Notes under the pieces: generated by a model
What the model was told of the DNA's origin: nothing
What the model saw: only the letters and a program-made list of their open reading frames with translations
The model's database searches: none
Position numbers and translations under genes: made by a program
Shown: in pieces, positions 43,785 to 56,829 of the stretch
Position numbering within the stretch: position 1 is the stretch's first letter
How the letters are laid out: the number at the start of each line of letters is the position of its first letter
NCBI GenBank assembly: GCA_030278955.1
Contig: JAOANR010000003.1
Location: forward strand, 22,219,050-22,283,049
From: Hygrophila difformis
Taxonomy: Eukaryota > Streptophyta > Magnoliopsida > Lamiales > Acanthaceae
Length of the DNA: 64,000 bases
Reading direction: 5' to 3'

Positions 43785-43973
43785 TATTTTGTATATACGC
43801 CAGACCTATGTCATTTAAAACTCTATTTAGCTAAATAGGCTTAAACCAAATATTTTGAAAAGCCTAGTAAGCATACTAAGCTGTCCTTCTATATAGTAAA
43901 TTTTTAAATAACATTTTATAATTTATTAATATTAAATTATTTAAATATATTATTTTATAAAATTTAAAAATAC

Positions 43974-44232
43974 TCCCTCCGTTCTTTTTTAAATCCACCA
44001 TTAGCATAGTAGATACTATTCATTGAGTAACTTTGATTCAATTGTTTCATATAGTTATATAAGATAAAACATAGTCAAGTGAGATCTTGTTGGATTCGTC
44101 TAATCACGTAGTTTTAGAATATCAAACTTTTATAATTTTTACTTTCATACAATTTGAGTTATTAACGATTGAAAATGTGTATTGGATTGCGTAAAATGCA
44201 TGATGGGTGAAGTTAAAAAAGAACGAAGGGAG
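43974..44232. mobile_element. Stowaway-like MITE
   Basis: Starts ctccctccgttctttttt and ends aaaaagaacgaagggag, flanked by TA (43972-43973, 44233-44234). 259 bp, closest in its interior to the outer copy at 43265. Confidence 0.85.
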
Positions 44233-44345
44233 TACATAATAGGCTTCTAAAAGGCTTCAAGCCTATCCTAAACAATAGGACATTTGGACCTATAAAATAG
44301 ACCTATCAACGGTAGTAGATCAAACTTAGGCTGATACCTTGCACA

Positions 44346-45569
44346 AAGTGCGGTATTTACTTGTGATTAATTAATAAGTTAAAGACTTAATAGGTGGAAT
44401 TTGTGGAATTATTTGCTAAAAATAATAATTTTGAGTAAAAATGATTAATTGTGATCTCATTCATGATTTAATGCATTTTAATGTATTTTTTGGTGAGATT
44501 GCATGATTTTAGGTGGTTTTAGCAAGCCAAAGGAAAAAATGGACAAAAAAAAGTCAATTGGAGCTCCAAAACTAGGAAAACAGAAGACTGAAAAAGGATC
44601 GCACAGCGCATCAACCGCGCAACCCAGCGCATGGAGAAGAGACACCGCGCGCCAGGCGCGTGGTCTGGAGGAGAACGCGCGGACACCGCACCGTTTCCGA
44701 AATTTGCCCAAATCTTAGGCTGATTCAAGGCTCTCTTGCGTATCTCCTGACTGATTCATATCTTCTGCCAACCAGTCTATAAATAAAGCAGCTCTAAGCC
44801 AATTAAAGGTTCCCAATCATTCAATAATCTCAGAATACTTCCATATCTTTTTCATCCAACATCTGAGAAAAGAAAAGAGCAAGTTGAAGGCAATCCAGTG
44901 GAGATCTACACCGGAATTTCTTCACCAATTCTGTCACATACTATGTTTTTTTTACTATTCTTTTGCGTTCTTGTGACATTAGGCTAGGCTAAACCCATCG
45001 TTTGGGGAAACCTAAATCGTGACATTGTTGATTTTTGCAATTGTTAATATGAATTTCTTTAATTATATGTTAATTTGTTCAATTCTTATGTGTTTTTTGT
45101 GAGACCAAAAGGAGATCTGAACTAGGGCTTTATATTGTTTAAGTGGTTGAAAAATACAAAAATAATTGAACAAATTAATTATAATAATTGGTAACTTGAA
45201 AAATAGCCAAAATTGTTAGAACCAAACTTAGGATAATCACTAGCCGGAGGAATTGCATGTCACTAAAACCGGGAGGTTTCTAATTGTGATAATTCTAAGT
45301 AGGCATATTAATTAATTAAAAATTAGATTTTAAAGTTTGTCAATAATTGAATGATCCCTACGGATCCCCATTCATCATCTAGTGCATAAATCAATTCTCT
45401 CTCTCTTGTTCATTCATTAGAACTTTTTATTGCTTTATTTTAATTGCAATTTTAGGAATTTAGATAAATCAACTTTATTCGCATTTTAATTTTCGTCGCT
45501 ACTTATATTTAATAAATTATAGCAATTCATTATTCCATGTGGATTCAACCCAGTCTCACTGGATATTAC
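44346..45569 (+). repeat. LTR-like sequence flanking the nested element (left part)
   Basis: Non-coding. A TATA box (ctataaataaagc, about 44777), a GC-rich patch (44605-44695) and long A/T-rich stretches resemble an LTR plus leader. It ends ctggatattac at the insertion point, and the sequence resumes attacttggacaatg at 51877, so the two parts were once continuous. The outer borders are not found. Confidence 0.4.
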
Positions 45570-48239
45570 TGTAATACCCGAGAATTTTGCAACATAAAAT
45601 TAATAAATTAATAAATAAATATAATAAAAATGATAAATGGATAAAGAATCATAAAAGATGAGAAATGGAATTTAAATTTAAAAGAAAACAAAATTCCGAG
45701 AACCCGGGAAGTCGAAGACAATTTAATCGAATAAATGGGTACACGGGGACCTGACACCGATAGACTCAATAACTCGAGTCCAAATATAAATTTAGGTCTG
45801 AATAAAATTAAGATAGGAAATCGGAGCCCGAAGATACCCCGGAAATCCGAATCCGGGAACATAGAGGGATAAAAGTCCGAAAGAGAGGAGGAAACGCCCG
45901 ACGGATCGCACGACCCGGCCCAGATCGAAGTCCAGGCCAGGACGGCGCGGTCGCCGCGCGGTTTTAGGGGTTTACCGCGCCAAGAGCGCGCCACATGACA
46001 GATTTGTTTGTTGCGTGAATCTCTCGCCCGAACGCGGATTTTTCGACTTTCGGTTGAACATCTCTCGACCCAATACCCTTAGGTCAGATGTTGGACGCCC
46101 TAGGACTTGGAAATCTATAAATACGACCTCCTAGGAGCTCCAAATACTTCTACAAAACCCTACGAAATCTCTCTACACACAAAACCCTAATTCCGGAGTC
46201 GTCGGAGGCACAAAACCGAATCAAGGGACTGACTTGGACGAAAATTAGGAGTCTTCGATCATCGGGGTAAGATTCGAACCATTCTTGTCCATTCTTTTCC
46301 ATTCAAGATTCGAAAACGAATCCTAATTAAACCTCTTTCCTATTCTAAACCCCGATCCGGACGCGTTGAGGAAAAACGAAGGATCTCGGAGGGAGAACGA
46401 AGAACGTGGGAGCCACGCCTCCGAATCATCGAGCCGAGACATCCGTAAATCAGTAAGTTAACGCTTACACGGTTTTGGGAGTATTTAAAATATCTAAATC
46501 TAGAAACTTAAACAAACCTTTCGTAAATCTGTCCGTATGTGATTTTTAACGGCGCAACTGTTTTGTCTAATTTTTCCGAACCTCAAAACGACTTTAAACG
46601 GAAAAACTTAAAAGACAAAAAACGTTCCTAAGATATAGATCTATCTACTGTAAAAATTTCATAATTTTTCATCGTGTTTCGATAACCGAAAACGACCACG
46701 AACAGACCTGCTTTAGATTTAGATCTTGAAACGATGATAGATTCTTTATTCGAACTTGTTGGTGATTTCTACCTTAGATCTAGGCCGATCTAGGCTTGGC
46801 GTTGAACATAAGAGTTGTAGATCTATACGTTATGAATACCTCCGTGAAAGTTCAGAATCTTTCGTGATGATTTGATATATGAAACTCACTCCAAACCGAA
46901 CTGTTCAAAAATTAGATCTTGAAAACCGGACAGAACATAGATTCGAACTTGTTGACGTTTTTGACTAGAGGTCTAGGCTGAATTAGATCTTTAGCCGAAC
47001 ATAAAAGTTGTAGATAATTGTCTTAAGATGATCTCTGCAAAATTTCATCAAATTTGGAGTTGAATTGCTATGGTATAATTCGAAATCTTTAAACTGAGTT
47101 ATATGAAATTCGGACAGAACAGTACTTCTGTGAAAATTAGTGTTTTTGACCTATTTTGGTGTCTCGGATTGAAAAAGTTAAAACACGAAAGTTGTAGATC
47201 TCGACGTTTCGGAGTCAGGCGTGAAATTTCGTAATTTTTGAAATTAAATCTGATTTTTAACGAATTTTAGAGTAAACTGTGGTTGACCGAGTCAAAACTT
47301 GAAATCTTGTTGAAACGGTGGAATTAGCCTTTGAGGTTGAAACGGATAGAAATACTTTGACATACGATACACGAAATGAGAAGATTAAAATATTGCAGGT
47401 TATGACTAAGCTAGATACTGTCAATGTTCTCTGCGGCTTGGGACATAAGAGCCCAAGTGTATGTCTAGGTTGACGTAAGAGCCCTAGCGAAACACTGATC
47501 GTATGGCTAGCGGACGGATTAACTCTAATTAAAAGATCGACCATGATACCTGTGGACATAAGAGCCCAGGCGTAAGGCTGGCGGACATAAGAGCCCTAGC
47601 GGTGGTGATCGGTAAAAGAAACGAAACAAGACATCGATAAGGGAATCCAATTAAATCCTTGATAATTTGTGTTTTAAATTTATGGCAACTTATTTAATTA
47701 CGTTGCAAGCAATATCTATGATCTTACGAATCCATGTCTTCTAAATTATGCGATTACATGAATTATTTAAATTATGCACATGTTTTCTTTTAAATTTAAA
47801 TAAAGGCTTTGAAACCCCACAGTTATGTAGTAGTTAACTTACTCAGCACGTAGTGTTGACCCAAACCATATTTTTTTTCCTTATTCTACAGAGTGTGAAG
47901 AATATGCATCCTCATATGCATACGTGGAAATTTTGGGGAATTTCACTATATTTTAAATTTAGCTTAGACTAGAATTTGCACGAACGGGCCTGTTTAACCC
48001 GTGTTTTGGCCATGTGGGCCGTATTTTTAAATTCCGCTGCATTATATATGTAATTATTATTTTCCGCTACAACTTCGATGTATTATTTTCAAATTATATA
48101 TGAATGAGCTGTTTGAATATTTTAAATTCTGAAAAACCATAGCCTTGCATCTCTTTAGTGAGCTCGGAGAAACTGTGTCTTGCTAGGGAGGTGTGGCGGT
48201 GACACCCCGACCTGGGTGACAAAAAACCGGGGTGTTACA
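45570..48239 (+). repeat. 5' LTR of the non-autonomous element
   Basis: Contains a TATA box (ctataaatacgacc, about 46116). The word gttgtagat recurs near 46810, 46990 and 47192, and the word ataagagccc or gtaagagccc occurs four times at 47445-47595. Short minus-strand frames here are chance. Confidence 0.92.
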
Positions 48240-49206
48240 AAGTGGTATCAGAGCCCGGCTTATTTTTAAATTAGTATTTTTAAACCTATTATAATTATTA
48301 TTTTTAAACTATTATTTTTAAACCATTATTATTTTTGAATTATTATTGAAGCCAAATTATTATTTTGAAAGTGTCCTAGCCCAAATTATTTTTGAGCCCA
48401 AATGATAATTATTTTGACCCAATATAGAGGTCCAAGAATTTTAACTATTATTTTTAAATTTTTTAAAGCATTATTTCCATGGAAATGAATTTCTATTTTA
48501 AAACCCATGGAAAAAAATATAGTGCATGAATTATTTTTGGGGGGAAATCATCATCTGCATGTGCATACCACATTTTTTTTCTATACCTTAGAGAACCTAG
48601 AAGCGATATGTTCTAACTTAGATCTTTTGCTTGCACTAGATCATTTAGACGCTTGACATCGAATTAGAAACGCTCACTAGAGACTGATCTTGCCGTAGTT
48701 CTAGATCTCATTCATCTATGCGCTCACCTAAGCATAACAAATCTTGGCCTTAGCCATTCCTATCCTAGTACGAATTGGAAAACTTCCTTATGTGGAGACA
48801 ATAAAAAAACAAGTTTTTATTAAAACACTACTCCAAAAAATTTGTTGGATTCCCAAACAACAAATCCATTTCAAACGCACTGCTCATTAAAACCTTGACC
48901 CGAACCTTCTTGAGAATAATAAGTAGGTAGTTATGAGGACATAACTGAAGTCCTAAGGGGGAGAGGATGTAATACCCCGTAAGATAGACATTTATTTTTG
49001 ACAATATGTATTCCGAATAAATAAATAAACAAATTCAAGTTGTTTTGAACTACGTTATGGCTTGATCCCTTCACCGGGTACGTAGGCAGCTTAGAAGTCT
49101 TAATTCTAAGTTCAGTCACAAAATAATAAAATAAACAAAAGACCTTAGCACGAGAAAAGCCGAAACACAACTTCGAGGACGAAGTTGATTCTTAAGGAGG
49201 GTAGAC
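48240..49206 (+). other. Interior of the non-autonomous element
   Basis: Begins with tggtatcagagcc at 48243-48255, complementary to the 3' end of initiator tRNA-Met, a standard primer site. It ends aaggagggtagac, a purine-rich tract next to the 3' LTR. Between them is AT-rich non-coding sequence, and a word gatgtaataccccgtaag near 48967 that resembles an LTR start. No gag or pol domain in any frame. Confidence 0.85.
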
Positions 49207-51876
49207 TGTAATACCCGAGAATTTTGCAACATAAAATTAATAAATAAATAAATAAATATAATAAAAATGATAAATGGATAAAGAATCATAAAAGATGAGA
49301 AATGGAATTTAAATTTAAAAGAAAACAAAATTCCGAGAACCCGGGAAGTCGAAGACAATTTAATCGAATAAATGGGTACACGGGGACCTGACACCGATAG
49401 ACTCAATAACTCGAGTCCAAATATAAATTTAGGTCTGAATAAAATTAAGATAGGAAATCGGAGCCCGAAGATACCCCGGAAATCCGAATCCGGGAACATA
49501 GAGGTATAGAAGTCCGAAAGAGAGGAGGAAACGCCCGACGGATCGCACGACCCGGCCCAGACCGAAGTCCAGGCCAGGAGGGCGCGGTCGCCGCGCGGTT
49601 TTAGGGGTTTACCGCGCCAAGAGCGTGCCACATGACAGATTTGTTTGTTGCGTGAATCTCTCGCCCGAACGCGGATTTTTCGACTTTCGGTTGAACATCT
49701 CTCGATCCAAGACCCTTAGGTCAGATGTTGGACGCCCTAGGACTTGGAAATCTATAAATACGACCTCCTAGGAGCTCCAAATACTTCTACAAAACCCTAC
49801 GAAATCTCTCTACACACAAAACCCTAATTCCGGAGTCGTCGGAGGCACAAAACCGAATCAAGGGACTGACATGGACGAAAATTAGGAGTCTTCGATCATC
49901 GGGGTAAGATTCGAACCATTCTTGTCCATTCTTTTCCATTCAAGATTCGAAAACGAATCCTAATTAAACCTCTTTCCTATTCTAAACCCCGATCCGGACG
50001 CGTTGAGGAAAAACGAAGGATCTCGGAGGGAGAACGAAGAACGTGGGAGCCACGCCTCCGAATCATCGAGCCGAGACATCCGTAAATCAGTAAGTTAACG
50101 CTTACACGGTTTTGGGAGTATTTAAAATATCTAAATCTAGAAACTTAAACAAACCTTTCGTAAATCTGTCCGTATGTGATTTTTAACGGCGCAACTGTTT
50201 TGTCTAATTTTTCCGAACCTCAAAACGACTTCAAACGGAAAAACTTAAAAGACGAAAAACGTTCCTGAGATATAGATCTATCTACTGTAAAAATTTCATA
50301 ATTTTTCATCGTGTTTCGATAACCGAAAACGACCACGAACAGACCTGCTTTAGATTTAGATCTTGAAACGATGATAGATTCTTTATTCGAACTTGTTGGT
50401 GATTTCTACCTTAGATCTTGGCCGATCTAGGCTTGGCGTTGAACATAAGAGTTGTAGATCTATACGTTATGAATACCTCCGTGAATTTCCAGAATCTTTC
50501 GTGATGATTTGATATATGAAACTCACTCCAAACCGAACTGTTCAAATATTAGATCTTGAAAACCGGACAGAACATAGATTCGAACTTGTTGACGTTTTTT
50601 ACTAGAGTTCTAGGCCGAATTAGATCTTTAGCCGAACATGAAAGTTGTAGATAATTGTCTTAAGATGATCTCTGCAAAATTTCATCAAATTTGGAGTTGA
50701 ATTGCTATGGTATAATTCGAAATCTTTAAACTGAGTTATATGAAATTCGGACAGAACAGTACTTCTGTGAAAATTAGTGTTTTTGACCTATTTTGGTGTC
50801 TCGGATTGAAAAAGTTAAAACACGAAAGTTGTAGATCTCGACGTTTTGGAGTCAGGCGTGAAATTTCGTAATTTTTGAAATTAAATCTGATTTTTAACGA
50901 ATTTTAGAGTAAACTGTGGTTGACCGAATCAAAACTTGAAATCTTGTTGAAACGGTGGAATTAGCCTTTGAGGTTGAAACGGATAGAAATACTTTGACAT
51001 ACGATACACGAAACGAGAAGATTAAAATATTGCAGGTTATGACTAAGCTAGATACTGTCAATGTTCTCTGCGGCTTGGGACATAAGAGCCCAAGTGTATG
51101 TCTAGGTTGACGTAAGAGCCCTAGCGAAACACTGATCGTATGGCTAGCGGACGGATTAACTCTAATTAAAAGATCGACCATGATACCTGTGGACATAAGA
51201 GCCCAGGCGTAAGGCTGGCGGACATAAGAGCCCTAGCGGTGGTGATCGGTAAAAGAAACGAAACAAGACATCGATAAGGGAATCCAATTAAATCCTTGAT
51301 AATTTGTGTTTTAAATTTATGGCAACTTATTTAATTATGTTGCAATCTATATCTATGATCTTACGAATCCATGTCTTCTAAATTATGCGATTACATGAAT
51401 TATTTAAATTATGCACATGTTTTCATTAAATATTAAATAATGGCTTTGAAACCCCACAGTTATGTAGTAGTTAACTTACTCAGCACGTAGTGCTGACCCA
51501 AACCATATTTTTTTTCCTTATTCTACAGAGTGTGAAGAATATGCATCCTCATATGCATACGTGGAAATTTTGGGGAATTTCACTATATTTTAAATTTAGC
51601 TTAGACTAGAATTTGCACGAACGGGCCTGTTTAACCCGTGTTTTGGCCACGTGGGCCGTATTTTTAAATTCCGCTGCATTATATATGTAATTATTATTTT
51701 CCGCTGCAACTTCGATGTATTATTTTCAAATTATATATGAATGGGCTGTTTGAATATTTTAAATTCTGAAAAACCATAGCCTTGCATCTCTTTAGTGAGC
51801 TCGGAGAAACTGTGTCTTGCTAGGGAGGTGTGGCGATGACACCCCGACCTGGGTGACCAAAAACCGGGGTGTTACA
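49207..51876 (+). repeat. 3' LTR of the non-autonomous element
   Basis: Same length as the 5' LTR, with scattered substitutions (for example near 49505, 49562, 49579 and 49706). Confidence 0.92.
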
Positions 51877-51881
51877 ATTAC

Positions 51882-52240
51882 TTGGACAATGCACTGCGGA
51901 TTGTGTTGGAAAATATTCCACACATCAGCCTTATAAAATTAAAATAGACTTAGCCCGTTTAAGGTTAACTATGGCACCCCTACGAGTAGGGCATACAAAT
52001 TAATAAGAATTACAACCAATTCTTTGTTCGACTAACCATCCTCCTCTATATATACCCCCGGAGAAAATTTTCTAAATTACATAAATAGATACTAGAAAGT
52101 TGTAGATGATCCCAGGACCGTCCAACCTATCTTACATAGAAAATATAAGGACACTTGGAAAAAAAGTAAATAGTGTGCCTAACTACGAAGAATTAAAATG
52201 TCAACTTGTAGCTTTACTTTTGACTGATTTGGATGCTAAG
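51882..52240. repeat. LTR-like sequence flanking the nested element (right part)
   Basis: Continuation of the sequence at 44346-45569 after the insertion. It runs into unique-looking DNA around 52050-52240. A 26-bp word at 52151-52176 recurs at 52275-52300 in the last ROP exon. Confidence 0.35.
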
Positions 52241-52300
52241 TTAGGTTGCAGATGTGCGACTGTTAACACCCTTAACACTTGGAAAAAAAGTAAATAGTGT
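52151..52300. repeat. 26-bp direct repeat flanking a 98-bp segment
   Basis: A perfect 26-bp repeat at 52151-52176 and 52275-52300 (starting acacttggaaaaaaagtaaa). The right copy begins exactly where the ROP coding sequence departs from the family after its basic run. Confidence 0.85.
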
Positions 52301-53068
52301 TATCTTTCTCTTCTTTTTCTTCTTTTGCTTTGGCGGCTGAAGAACTACCTTAATTGCTGCATCAAATATGGCCTTCACATTCTGCAGTAATCAAGTGATA
52401 TATAACACAAACGCAATCCAGGAAAAAGCTAAGTCTAAGAATATGTTTTTATCCATCGTTCATGAAATTGGTCACCTTTTGTGTCTTAGCGCTACATTCG
52501 ATATAAAAAGCAGCTCCAATTGACTTCCTCAAGTCCTCTCCCTTCAAAGAAAGAATGTGTCATTGTGTTTAGTGTTGGAGAACAGACTGGACATAATCAC
52601 ATAATGTAAATAGAGCATGATATACCTGTGCAGTTGAGATGGGCACAGCTCCTGGGCGATCTACGAAGAACTGCTTGTCTTCTCGAAGATCTGGTAGGAA
52701 ATAAGGTGTAATTGATTGAACTGAGCCATAAAACAGGACAGACAAGAATGTTGAGGTTATAACGAGATTAAAAACCGCAAATTTCCATGTCTTGTGTACT
52801 TTCTCATGCATGCTTGTGGACAGGGTTATAGGCCTAATATATACAACAATTATTTCGCATGGACCAACATAACAGAATAATATTAGAAAGGACAAAAGTT
52901 GAGTAGCGCTTTCTTTAGTTTATCAAAATAATAGTATTAGAATGAATAAAAGTTGAGTAGCACTTTCTTATATTTATCACAAATTATTTAAAAGGGACAA
53001 AAGAGGAGCCACATCTAATTTCATTAGTATTTTTTAAGTTCATGAATATATATATATATATATATATA

Positions 53069-53097
53069 CTAGTCCTCATTCGCGCGCTACGCCGCGC
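53069..53097 (-). other. Helitron 3' terminus with hairpin
   Basis: Minus strand: stem GCGCG (53097-53093), loop GCGTAG, stem CGCGC (53086-53082), then 13 bases to CTAG (53072-53069). This matches the 3' end structure of plant Helitrons. Confidence 0.8.
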
Positions 53098-54012
53098 AGG
53101 ATTTGATGAATGAAATATTTCGACATTTTGTATGATGCAGAAGTAAGATGGTAGCTTTGATAGGTCTGAAATTCTAAATGGTCTTGTGAAAATTCCTGGA
53201 AAACTAAGACAAGGCTTCCAACTTTTTGTGATGTGGGCATTTGTGTCCCATGCCGTTTTGTGCATAAAGCCCAGCACACTAGGGCCTTGAGAGTTCACTT
53301 CCATTGGGTTGCACCATAGTCCTCAATCACTGCTTCTTTTATTTGTTGCCTTGCATTTGCCACAGAAGTCCATGGGTAATTAAACCATTGTTCCAAGGGA
53401 TCCACAAGCAGCCTCACTTATTAATTGCCATGCCTCATTAATTGCAAGGCCCTTTTTCTACCCTATACTCCGGCTATCCGGCTATGATACCAAACTCTTT
53501 CAACATTTGCCTGCCTAATTGTTTTTCCAGATCTGATCCCAAATCCTGCCTTTGACTTGTTCTACCCTTTTTCTGTGATGAATCTCCAGTATAAATACAT
53601 CCTCCTCTTGGCCAATTTCTCAGACCAACACAGACAACAGACAACATCCTCCTCTACCCTTGAAATTCAAAATATTTTTCGGCAGTCTATTGAGAGGCAA
53701 ATACAGTCCAAATAAGAAAAATATATAAATCAAGTTTATCAGCATGATATGGCAGGTGAGATTAAAAGCATAAATTTCAAGAAAAGCTATTCCTAGATTT
53801 GATTCTTATTGTCACTTGTTGACTCTTATTGCCATACTATAAACCGTGGCAAATCTCATTCACTCGTATTGTCACTTGTTGACTGTTATTGCCATACTAT
53901 ATCCAAGACACCAAATATTGGCACTCAACCAGTCAGATATTCAACAATTAAAGGAATATATTCCATAAACATGCCGGAGGTGGGTCTTTCAATGAGAAAA
54001 AAGAAATGGTTA

Positions 54013-54846
<834 letters not shown>

Positions 54847-54899
54847 TATTTTCATAACGTGGCACTTACAGTGGAACGTGAAGCAAGATCTGCCCTCAC

Positions 54900-55883
54900 T
54901 AATCGAACTAAAACCACATAAAACTAATGAAAATGGACGACAGTAACAAAACAAGAACAACCCAGAAGAAATCATCTATGAATCAAGTTATTTACAGCCC
55001 TCAAGATTCATCCATTTTCGGCAGTGCACGTCCTGTGAGTCTCAATTCTCAATCGAACTATTACAAAGCAATTCTCGATTTCAATGAACACATTCAGACC
55101 GAAAATTAAAAACAAAAGATTGAAGAACTAACAAAATTCTTGAAAAAGAAAACGGACCTTATAATAGAGCATCCTCCATACATCTTCATCGTCAACAGCT
55201 TCCTTGGGTAATACAGGCACCCGATCACCCGAGCCTTTATCTCAGGCACCGGTTTCTCTATCAACGACTCCCCCACACCCAAAACTCTCGCACGATCAGT
55301 GTGGTTGTTTTGTGAGTCCACCCTCCGGAAAGCTCGAAGTGTTGCAGTTATTACACGAACATATGTCCCCGCCAAGCCTACCATATCTCTCAAAAATTTG
55401 GGCGCAGCAAAAACAGTCGACATTTGCAAAATCATTCACAAAACCTGAATCACCAACACCACCAATTCCACAAAAAATATTGAAAATTTTTACAATTAGC
55501 GAAAATGAAGAATAAAATGGGGAGAAAACCTAGTTAGCACCACCTCGGCTGGAAGCGCAAGCGATTGTTGTTCGGGAAGGCGGTGGTGAAGAACAGATCA
55601 ACTTAGAGAAGTGGCTATAGATGGCCGGAAGTGGAGAATAGGCAAGGCCGAAGAGAAGAGGGCGGCGGCGGCGCTAGGGGTTCCCAGTGTTCACGGCTGC
55701 AAGGGCGTCAATTGGTGAGTAGACGCTGCGAATTTTTAAGAGCAGTACACGAAGTCAAGAACAGAATAATGATTCGAGCTATGGACGGTAGGGGCAGTCG
55801 GCGGAAATTTAACACTTAATAGAGGGTGAAATGGTAAAAACAGGTGCCGAAACAACAGTGTTAACACATATATATATATTTAG
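54900..55883 (-). other. 5' part of the Helitron, origin not recognised
   Basis: A minus-strand frame of 109 codons at 55106-55435 (starts MILQMSTVFAAPKFLRDMVG) and GC-richer DNA at 55540-55700 look unlike the AT-rich surroundings and could be a second captured gene piece. I do not recognise a family. A plus-strand frame at 55204-55515 overlaps it. No function is proposed. Confidence 0.35.
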
Positions 55884-56362
55884 ATATAAAATCATTGGGC
55901 CATTCACTTTTGCACATGCGTGAAAAAGTTGGGAAATAAATGTACTGGAATATAATAGCATTATAAACTTATATTGTGACATCATTTATAAAATAACTTT
56001 AATGTTTCATTGCTTGCTTGATTATCTTTGCTAGATCCTAGTTTCACAAACCTAGAAATTTTTAATAAATACTTAATAGCAAATACAGATGCCTACATGG
56101 ATGGATTTAAACAATGCCAAATAAGGAATTTCACATCTCTATCAGGGCATGTGAACTATTAAGACAACAATCATTTTAAAGCAATTAAGCCAAAACATTT
56201 AATAGCAGAAGCAAATTCCTTAAGTTTATATTGCTACAAATAATATATGCTCAGAAATTAGTATTTCCAGGAGGGAAGAAAAAGAGAAAGAGCCTTACCA
56301 AGCTTTGTTGCCACAAGAATTATTGGAACTCCAGGAGCATAATGCCTCAACTCAGGGATCCA

Positions 56363-56829
56363 CTGGAGAGCACAAGAAAGATCACCAGTTCTGTAATGCC
56401 AGGGCTCACTTTTATCGAGCAAAAGACAGCGACAAAAAGGGGGTGAAGGAGAAGGCTGGTGAATTCAGAATGTACTAACAATAGCACTCACAAATAATAG
56501 AAAAAAGAAGGTAAATACAAATGAAACATTCGTAGTGCTGAATAATACATTCACTTTATTTATTTGTCTTTTTTTTGTGGTACAGCCAATACAAGCTAGA
56601 GAAAAAGAAAAAAAGAAAACAAAGCCAAATCTTGATCAAAAATAAATTATAAAGAGGTACGGATAAAACACTCATAGTGCTGAATAATAAATTCACTTTA
56701 TTAGTAAAGAAAACGAAGCCAAATCAGTATCAAAAATAAATTATGAAGAGGTTGGGACTGCTCTCTGAAGCTTTTCCAGACAGGGGCACCCCTCGCTAGG
56801 ATCCCCTATTTGGTTGACTGAAAGTGCAC
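56363..56829. other. ROP intron remnant with a local duplication
   Basis: The phrase tagtgctgaataata followed by attcactttatt occurs at 56534 and 56678, and aaaaataaattat…aagagg occurs in both units, giving an imperfect tandem duplication of about 143 bp. No exon is recognised. Confidence 0.5.

Larger units (their letters stand above)
43200..44345. repeat. Dispersed repeat interrupted by Stowaway MITEs
   Basis: It starts tagggatgagaataggtcag and ends near gacctatcaacggtagtag, with interior words aggctt, gcctag and cctataaaatagacc. It is related to 7222-7612. Two MITE insertions (43265-43784, 43974-44232) make up most of its length. Non-coding. Confidence 0.5.
45570..51876 (+). mobile_element. 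Non-autonomous LTR element with 2.67-kb LTRs
   Basis: Two LTRs of 2670 bp each (45570-48239, 49207-51876) begin TGTAATACCCGAG and end GGGGTGTTACA. The element is flanked by attac (45565-45569, 51877-51881). The interior is only 967 bp, with an initiator-tRNA-Met-type primer site at its start and a purine-rich tract at its end, and no gag or pol. It must rely on proteins of another element. The LTRs look about 99% identical by eye. Confidence 0.92.

Noticed and set aside
48931..49206. gag or pol remains in the interior of the non-autonomous element
   Set aside because: No frame shows a zinc knuckle, protease, reverse transcriptase or integrase motif.
45608..51196. Minus-strand frames of 100-171 codons repeated in both LTRs
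   Set aside because: They occur in both LTR copies because the LTRs are duplicates. They have no domain, and one runs across the LTR/interior border.
55106..55515. A real gene on either strand at the Helitron 5' part
   Set aside because: Two overlapping frames on opposite strands, neither with a family or a supported start, so it is kept only as unexplained sequence.
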